Shown: in pieces, positions 7,512-10,428 of the stretch
How the letters are laid out: every line of letters starts with the position of its first letter
Numbering within the stretch: the first letter of the stretch is position 1
Source of the DNA: Verrucomicrobiales bacterium
GTDB lineage: Bacteria > Verrucomicrobiota > Verrucomicrobiia > Limisphaerales > SXQI01
Assembly: GCA_005793025.1 (NCBI GenBank)
Contig: SXQI01000002.1
Location: forward strand, 1 to 10,428
DNA: 10,428 bases
Reading direction: 5' to 3'
Translations under genes and position numbers: made by a program
Notes under the pieces: model-generated
The model's database searches: none
Told to the model about the DNA's origin: nothing
What the model saw: only the letters and a program-made list of their open reading frames with translations

Positions 7512-8960
7512 TTATCCAACGCTTCCCTCTAAACTCACTCCCAAAAGTTTTTGAGCTTCCACGGCAAATTCCATCGGTAATTGCCTAAAAACCTCTTTGC
7601 AATAACCGTTCACGATCATGTTGATCGCGTCCTGCGTCGAGAGACCTCGCTGACGACAGTAGAATATTTGGTCTTCGCCGATCTTTGAAGTCGAGGCCTC
7701 ATGCTCCACAGTGGAACTCGTATTTTTAACCTCAAGGTAAGGAAAAGTATGAGCACCACACTTGTCACCCAACAGCAACGAATCACATTGCGAGAAGTTC
7801 CGAGATCCACTAGCACTCCGCATCACCTTCACCTGACCTCGATAACTATTCTGTCCCCGCCCAGCCGAGATTCCCTTTGAAATGATGGTGCTTTTCGTGT
7901 TTTTTCCGATATGCACCATTTTGGTTCCGGTGTCTGCCTGCTGATAATTCGTGGTCAATGCCACGGAATAAAATTCCCCAACACTTTGGTCACCTTTCAG
8001 GATAACACTCGGATACTTCCATGTAATCGCAGAACCCGTTTCCACCTGAGTCCATGAGATTTTAGAAGCTACCCCTTTGCACAACCCGCGTTTCGTCACA
8101 AAGTTATAGATTCCCCCTCGGCCCATCTCGTCTCCCGGATACCAATTCTGGACCGTCGAGTATTTAACTTCGGCCCGATCCATCGCTACGATTTCCACAA
8201 CCGCCGCGTGCAACTGATTCGTATCCCGGCGCGGCGCGGTGCAACCCTCAAGGTAGCTCACGGTGGAACCTTCCTCCGCAACAATCAGCGTCCGTTCAAA
8301 CTGCCCTGTATCCACCGCGTTAATTCGGAAGTAGGTCGAAAGTTCCATCGGACACTTCACACCCTTGGGGATAAAACAAAACGACCCATCGCTATAAACC
8401 GCGGAATTCAACGCCGCAAAAAAATTGTCGGTGTAAGGCACGACCGATCCCAAGTATTTTTTGATCAGCTCTGGATGCTCCTTCACAGCCTCACTGAATG
8501 AGCAAAAAATAATCCCTAATTCCCCCAATTTACCCTTAAAAGTCGTCGCCACCGAAACGCTATCAAACACCGCATCCACTGCGACACCCGCCAACCGCTC
8601 CTGCTCCCGAAGGGGGATGCCCAGCTTTTTGTAAGTCTCAATCAGCTTTGGATCTACTTCATCCAAACTCTTCGGCCCATCCGTTTTTTGCTTTGGTGCC
8701 GAATAATAGATGATGTTCTGATAGTCGATTTTTGGATAATGAACATTCGGCCAAACCGGTTCCTTCATCGTCAGCCAATAGCGATACGCTTTCAGTCGCC
8801 ATTCGAGTAAGAATTCCGGTTCCCCTTTTTTGCGCGAGATCAAGCGGACCGTGTCCTCCGACAGTCCTCGCGGAGCAGCGTCCGACTCAACATCGGTCAC
8901 AAAACCGTATTGATACTCTCGATTTACAAATTGTTCGATCGTCTCCGTGGAAGTACTCAT
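7512..8960 (-). CDS. sufB: SufB, core scaffold subunit of the SUF complex
   Basis: SufB is the subunit on which the Fe-S cluster is assembled. The protein has 482 residues from ATG 8960, normal for the family. It shows the typical N-terminus (STETIEQFVNREYQYGFVT), ISRKKGEPEFLLEWRLKAY, GVKCPMELSTYFRIN and a long beta-helix core. The C-terminal half has LLLGDKCGAHTFPYLEVKN, whose Cys (C401 here) matches the E. coli cluster-assembly Cys C405, followed by EHEASTSKIGEDQIFYCRQRG. An in-frame ATG at 8972 would add four residues (MVWS); the shorter form fits the family N-terminus better, but neither has a convincing ribosome binding site. It is the first gene of the operon, preceded by a leader with hairpins and a cluster of Fur-like half-sites. 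Confidence 0.97.
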   Translation of the reverse strand: MSTSTETIEQFVNREYQYGFVTDVESDAAPRGLSEDTVRLISRKKGEPEFLLEWRLKAYRYWLTMKEPVWPNVHYPKIDYQNIIYYSAPKQKTDGPKSLDEVDPKLIETYKKLGIPLREQERLAGVAVDAVFDSVSVATTFKGKLGELGIIFCSFSEAVKEHPELIKKYLGSVVPYTDNFFAALNSAVYSDGSFCFIPKGVKCPMELSTYFRINAVDTGQFERTLIVAEEGSTVSYLEGCTAPRRDTNQLHAAVVEIVAMDRAEVKYSTVQNWYPGDEMGRGGIYNFVTKRGLCKGVASKISWTQVETGSAITWKYPSVILKGDQSVGEFYSVALTTNYQQADTGTKMVHIGKNTKSTIISKGISAGRGQNSYRGQVKVMRSASGSRNFSQCDSLLLGDKCGAHTFPYLEVKNTSSTVEHEASTSKIGEDQIFYCRQRGLSTQDAINMIVNGYCKEVFRQLPMEFAVEAQKLLGVSLEGSVG

Positions 8961-8972
8961 ACTCCAAACCAT

Positions 8973-9069
8973 CCAGATAAGGGTTCGCCCCTCAAACCAT
9001 CATAAATTGCGGAGGACTCCGTGACTCGCGTCCGATCCTCCCTTTGAAAATTGAATCAAAAGTTCCTAA
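8973..9069 (-). promoter_or_regulatory. Putative 5' leader of the suf transcript with inverted repeats
   Basis: Between the operator cluster and the sufB start lie about 100 bases with no plausible gene. On the minus strand there are three inverted repeats: TTTGA/TCAAA at 9043-9060 (5-8-5), GGAGGA/TCCTCC at 9011-9041 (6-bp arms, 19-base spacer), and a six-pair stem with one G-U at 8982-8998. A GGGAGG sequence sits at about 9039-9044 but no start codon follows at a usable distance. No known riboswitch class is recognisable and I could not place -10 and -35 boxes with confidence. Confidence 0.35.
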
Positions 9070-9092
9070 TTAGAACCATTCTAAACTAGAAT
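9070..9092. promoter_or_regulatory. Two overlapping Fur/PerR-type operator palindromes
   Basis: TTAGAA-CCA-TTCTAA (9070-9084) and ATTCTA-AAC-TAGAAT (9078-9092) are both perfect 6-3-6 palindromes and share seven bases. Read as 7-1-7, the first is TTAGAAC-C-ATTCTAA, matching 12 of the 14 defined positions of the B. subtilis PerR box TTATAAT-N-ATTATAA. The site lies between a Fur-family gene and sufB, where the suf promoter should be. Binding by that regulator is inferred. Confidence 0.6.
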
Positions 9093-9098
9093 CACCCC

Positions 9099-9118
9099 AT
9101 AGAATTGTCCAGTTCTAT
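9099..9118. promoter_or_regulatory. Second operator-like inverted repeat
   Basis: ATAGAA and TTCTAT form perfect 6-base arms separated by eight bases. The arms carry the same TAGAAY half-site as the overlapping palindromes next to them, making five copies in 49 bases. It could be a second, weaker binding site for the same regulator. Confidence 0.45.
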
Positions 9119-9158
9119 CGCTTGGAGTTTTTTGAAGAATGGTGACGCTGTAACCCGA

Positions 9159-9656
9159 TTAATCGCAACGGGGGCCCAAGGCAGAACCCGTGCATGCGGG
9201 GCAAGTCCCACGAAGGGAAAGGTTGTAACTAGAGATCCGATACCCCTGTGGCAGAGGAGCTAAATGAGAACTGCCGCCTGTCGGGGTTTCGATATCCAGC
9301 ACCGCCCCGCAATGATCACAGTAAAAGTGACAATGCTCCCTCATATTCGGGCAAAATCGCGCCGGAGCCCGATCCAAAGTCACCTGACGGACCAACCCAT
9401 GCTGCACCAAAGTGCTGAGACAGTTGTAAACCGTTGCAAACGAGAGATCAGGCATCGTCCGCTTCGCCCGTTTGAAAATCTCCTCCGCCGTCGGATGATC
9501 CCCGCTATGCGAAACAACCTCAAACACCTCCAACCTCTGAGGCGTACAACGAAGCCCAGAACTCACCAAACTACTCGTTAAGTGAGACCTCTCAAGCAAA
9601 GTTGAAGAGACAGGTATTATGCCTCCAACCCTACAATCCACGCTTGATAATGTCAA
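9159..9656 (-). CDS. Fur/PerR-family metal-dependent transcription regulator
   Basis: This is a DNA-binding repressor-type protein of the Fur superfamily. The winged-helix domain includes SGLRCTPQRLEVFEVV, DHPTAEEIFKRA and the recognition helix SFATVYNCLSTLVQHGLV. The structural zinc site CDHC...CPAC (C113, C116, C152, C155) is complete. By alignment with B. subtilis PerR the regulatory metal site has H54, H108, H110 and D121 conserved, but the residue matching PerR D85 is Cys (C102 in ARFCPN). The start is uncertain. The outermost start, TTG 9656, gives 165 residues, has no ribosome binding site and may really be part of a TTGACA -35 box; TTG 9599 would give 146 residues, the usual family length. 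Downstream, in the same direction, lie Fur-type palindromes and the suf operon, its likely target. Whether it senses iron, peroxide or another signal cannot be told. Confidence 0.92.
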   Translation of the reverse strand: MTLSSVDCRVGGIIPVSSTLLERSHLTSSLVSSGLRCTPQRLEVFEVVSHSGDHPTAEEIFKRAKRTMPDLSFATVYNCLSTLVQHGLVRQVTLDRAPARFCPNMREHCHFYCDHCGAVLDIETPTGGSSHLAPLPQGYRISSYNLSLRGTCPACTGSALGPRCD

Positions 9657-9661
9657 TTATT
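9646..9661. promoter_or_regulatory. Possible Fur-box-like repeat at the 5' end of the regulator gene
   Basis: GATAAT-GTCA-ATTATT is an almost perfect 6-4-6 inverted repeat (one mismatch) and resembles classical Fur-box hexamers. On the minus strand it overlaps TTGACA at 9651-9656, which could be a -35 box, although the -10 seventeen bases on (TAGGGT) is poor. It could mediate autoregulation. The sequence differs from the TAGAAY half-sites upstream of sufB, so this is tentative. Confidence 0.3.
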
Positions 9662-9706
9662 CGCGACGGGCGGTCCGATTGACTAATACGGGTGCAGGAA
9701 ATTCCG

Positions 9707-10009
9707 CTAATTCAGTCTCAACGCCATGACCAGTTCATTTGCTGTTCGGCGATTATAGTCGTCACACCGAGATTTGGCGGAGAAGAGATCAATCAAACCC
9801 CAGATGCCACACTCAGAAAATGTTAGTATTTTGATTATACCCAACCCAACCTCCCCCAACCAAATCCTGTCATAACTGAGGGATGCTAATATTAATCCGG
9901 TACCCGGGTCCTTTCTCGCGGCGGCGAATTGAGAATGGAACATCATCTTCTTGTTGTCATCTAACTCGCGAATGAGGTAGGTGATTTCGACTGGGGTTAG
10001 TTCTGCCAT
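9707..10009 (-). CDS. Small TM2-domain membrane protein
   Basis: This is a 100-residue protein from ATG 10009. A charged N-terminal part (about 1-35, MAELTPVEITYLIRELDDNK) is followed by a TM2-like domain: PGTGLILASLS, then YDRIWLGEVGLGIIKILTF and CGIWGLIDLF. The DRxWLG turn, GLGIIKILT and IWxLIDL are hallmarks of the family, which has two short membrane helices; its function is generally unknown. ATG 10009 was chosen because AAGGA lies six bases upstream. The start overlaps the end of the DUF2752 gene by 13 bases, so the two are probably translated together. The first helix is short and the usual bulky N-terminal helix residues are reduced. Confidence 0.82.
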   Translation of the reverse strand: MAELTPVEITYLIRELDDNKKMMFHSQFAAARKDPGTGLILASLSYDRIWLGEVGLGIIKILTFSECGIWGLIDLFSAKSRCDDYNRRTANELVMALRLN

Positions 10010-10275
10010 AGTTTTTCCTTTGTTTTTGTGTTTACCGAAAGCACTGTTTTGAATGAGTAGATTGCCACCATCCACACAGGAATAATGAGCCAGTTTGTTG
10101 CGACTGCGCGTTCAAAATCACCTCTTACTAAAAAAGCGTCTGCGGTTGAGAGACCACACCCACTGCATTTTATTTTAAACATACCTCTCCAGAGGCATGG
10201 CAACCCACCGTTTCCAGTGGACGGATTTACCCACCACCCGTAGCAAAACAACATTGGGAAAAGGAGGAATTTCAC
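9997..10275 (-). CDS. DUF2752 small membrane protein
   Basis: This is a protein of about 92 residues. The motif KCSGCGLSTADAFLVRGDF followed by ERAVATNW matches the DUF2752 core (CPxCGxTRA ... GDxxxAxxxNP), with Cys at 27, 37 and 40. Hydrophobic stretches at about 1-16 and 59-80 suggest two membrane segments with the cysteines between them. The family has no established function. The outermost start is GTG 10275; ATG 10254 is an alternative, and neither has a ribosome binding site. It overlaps the TM2 gene by 13 bases. Confidence 0.78.
   Translation of the reverse strand: MKFLLFPMLFCYGWWVNPSTGNGGLPCLWRGMFKIKCSGCGLSTADAFLVRGDFERAVATNWLIIPVWMVAIYSFKTVLSVNTKTKEKLWQN
10016..10020 (-). promoter_or_regulatory. 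Ribosome binding site of the TM2-domain gene
   Basis: On the minus strand this reads AAGGA, six bases before ATG 10009. It lies inside the DUF2752 coding sequence and decides the start over a longer in-frame extension to 10075. Confidence 0.65.
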
Positions 10276-10399
10276 CGAACAGTATTCACCCTTAATCCGG
10301 CAGTTGGCTGGGCTTGAAAATGGGTCGAGTTCTTTGTTTTATGGGGTATGAGCCCACAATTTGCGTCGATGTTTGTTCACTCAGAGGGTGAGTGTGGTG

Positions 10400-10428
10400 A
10401 TGCCCGTCAAACAGGCAGTTGTGGTTCC
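10400..10428 (+). CDS. Possible start of a gene running off the right edge
   Basis: An ATG at 10400 opens a frame reading MPVKQAVVV to the window end. The N-terminus is similar in style to sugar-phosphate nucleotidyltransferases, which often begin xxKAVVxAAG, but only nine codons are visible and the catalytic loop is outside the window. This is a hint only. The stretch 10276-10399 before it holds no recognisable gene, and I see no clear promoter in it. Confidence 0.2.

Noticed and set aside
8990..9003. Tiny upstream open frame (two ATG codons then TGA) in the sufB leader
   Set aside because: It has only three codons and no ribosome binding site at the right distance; probably chance.
9106..9111. 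TGGACA on the minus strand as a -35 box for sufB
   Set aside because: The hexamer 17 bases on (TAGTTT) matches the -10 consensus poorly, so the promoter was left unplaced.
10271..10290. Direct repeat TTCACC spaced 14 bases before the DUF2752 gene
   Set aside because: Six bases are too short to be meaningful and it does not match a known operator.

Overview
The window looks like part of a bacterial chromosome with a complete SUF-type iron-sulfur cluster assembly operon. Base composition is roughly balanced, many ribosome binding sites are weak, and several genes seem to start with GTG or TTG. The style of the YfhO-like membrane protein, the SufB-C-D-U-T-S set and the CxxC/rhodanese protein suggest a member of the Verrucomicrobiota or the wider PVC group. 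That assignment is an inference from protein style, not a search result.

Layout, left to right: (1) bases 3-1982, plus strand: the C-terminal part of a large YfhO-family membrane protein whose 5' end lies outside the window. (2) Bases 1993-8960, minus strand: a tightly packed operon transcribed right to left, sufB, sufC, sufD, sufU, sufT, sufS, a CxxC/rhodanese-like gene and a gene for a second U-type scaffold (IscU/NifU-N-like). Most gaps inside it are under 30 bases or are overlaps; the largest is about 45 bases, between sufB and sufC. (3) Bases 8973-9158: the leader and presumed promoter region of the operon, holding a cluster of five copies of a TAGAAY-type half-site. (4) Bases 9159-9656, minus strand: a Fur/PerR-family regulator immediately upstream. 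(5) Bases 9707-10275, minus strand: two overlapping small genes, a DUF2752 protein followed by a TM2-domain protein. (6) Bases 10276-10428: mostly intergenic, with a possible plus-strand gene starting near the right edge.

How the genes fit together: SufS takes sulfur from cysteine and SufU accepts it. The SufB-SufC-SufD ATPase complex is where clusters are built. SufT (MIP18 family) and the IscU-like protein probably help with cluster maturation or delivery. The CxxC/rhodanese protein sits between sufS and the IscU-like gene, and its rhodanese domain has Asp where the catalytic Cys should be. The Fur-like regulator, next to overlapping palindromes of the Fur/PerR 7-1-7 type, suggests that the operon is controlled by iron or peroxide rather than by the Rrf2-type regulator (IscR or SufR) more often found beside suf genes. 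This control circuit, the altered metal site in its regulator and the cysteine-less rhodanese are the most interesting points. I see no RNA genes, insertion sequences, CRISPR arrays or clear intrinsic terminators.
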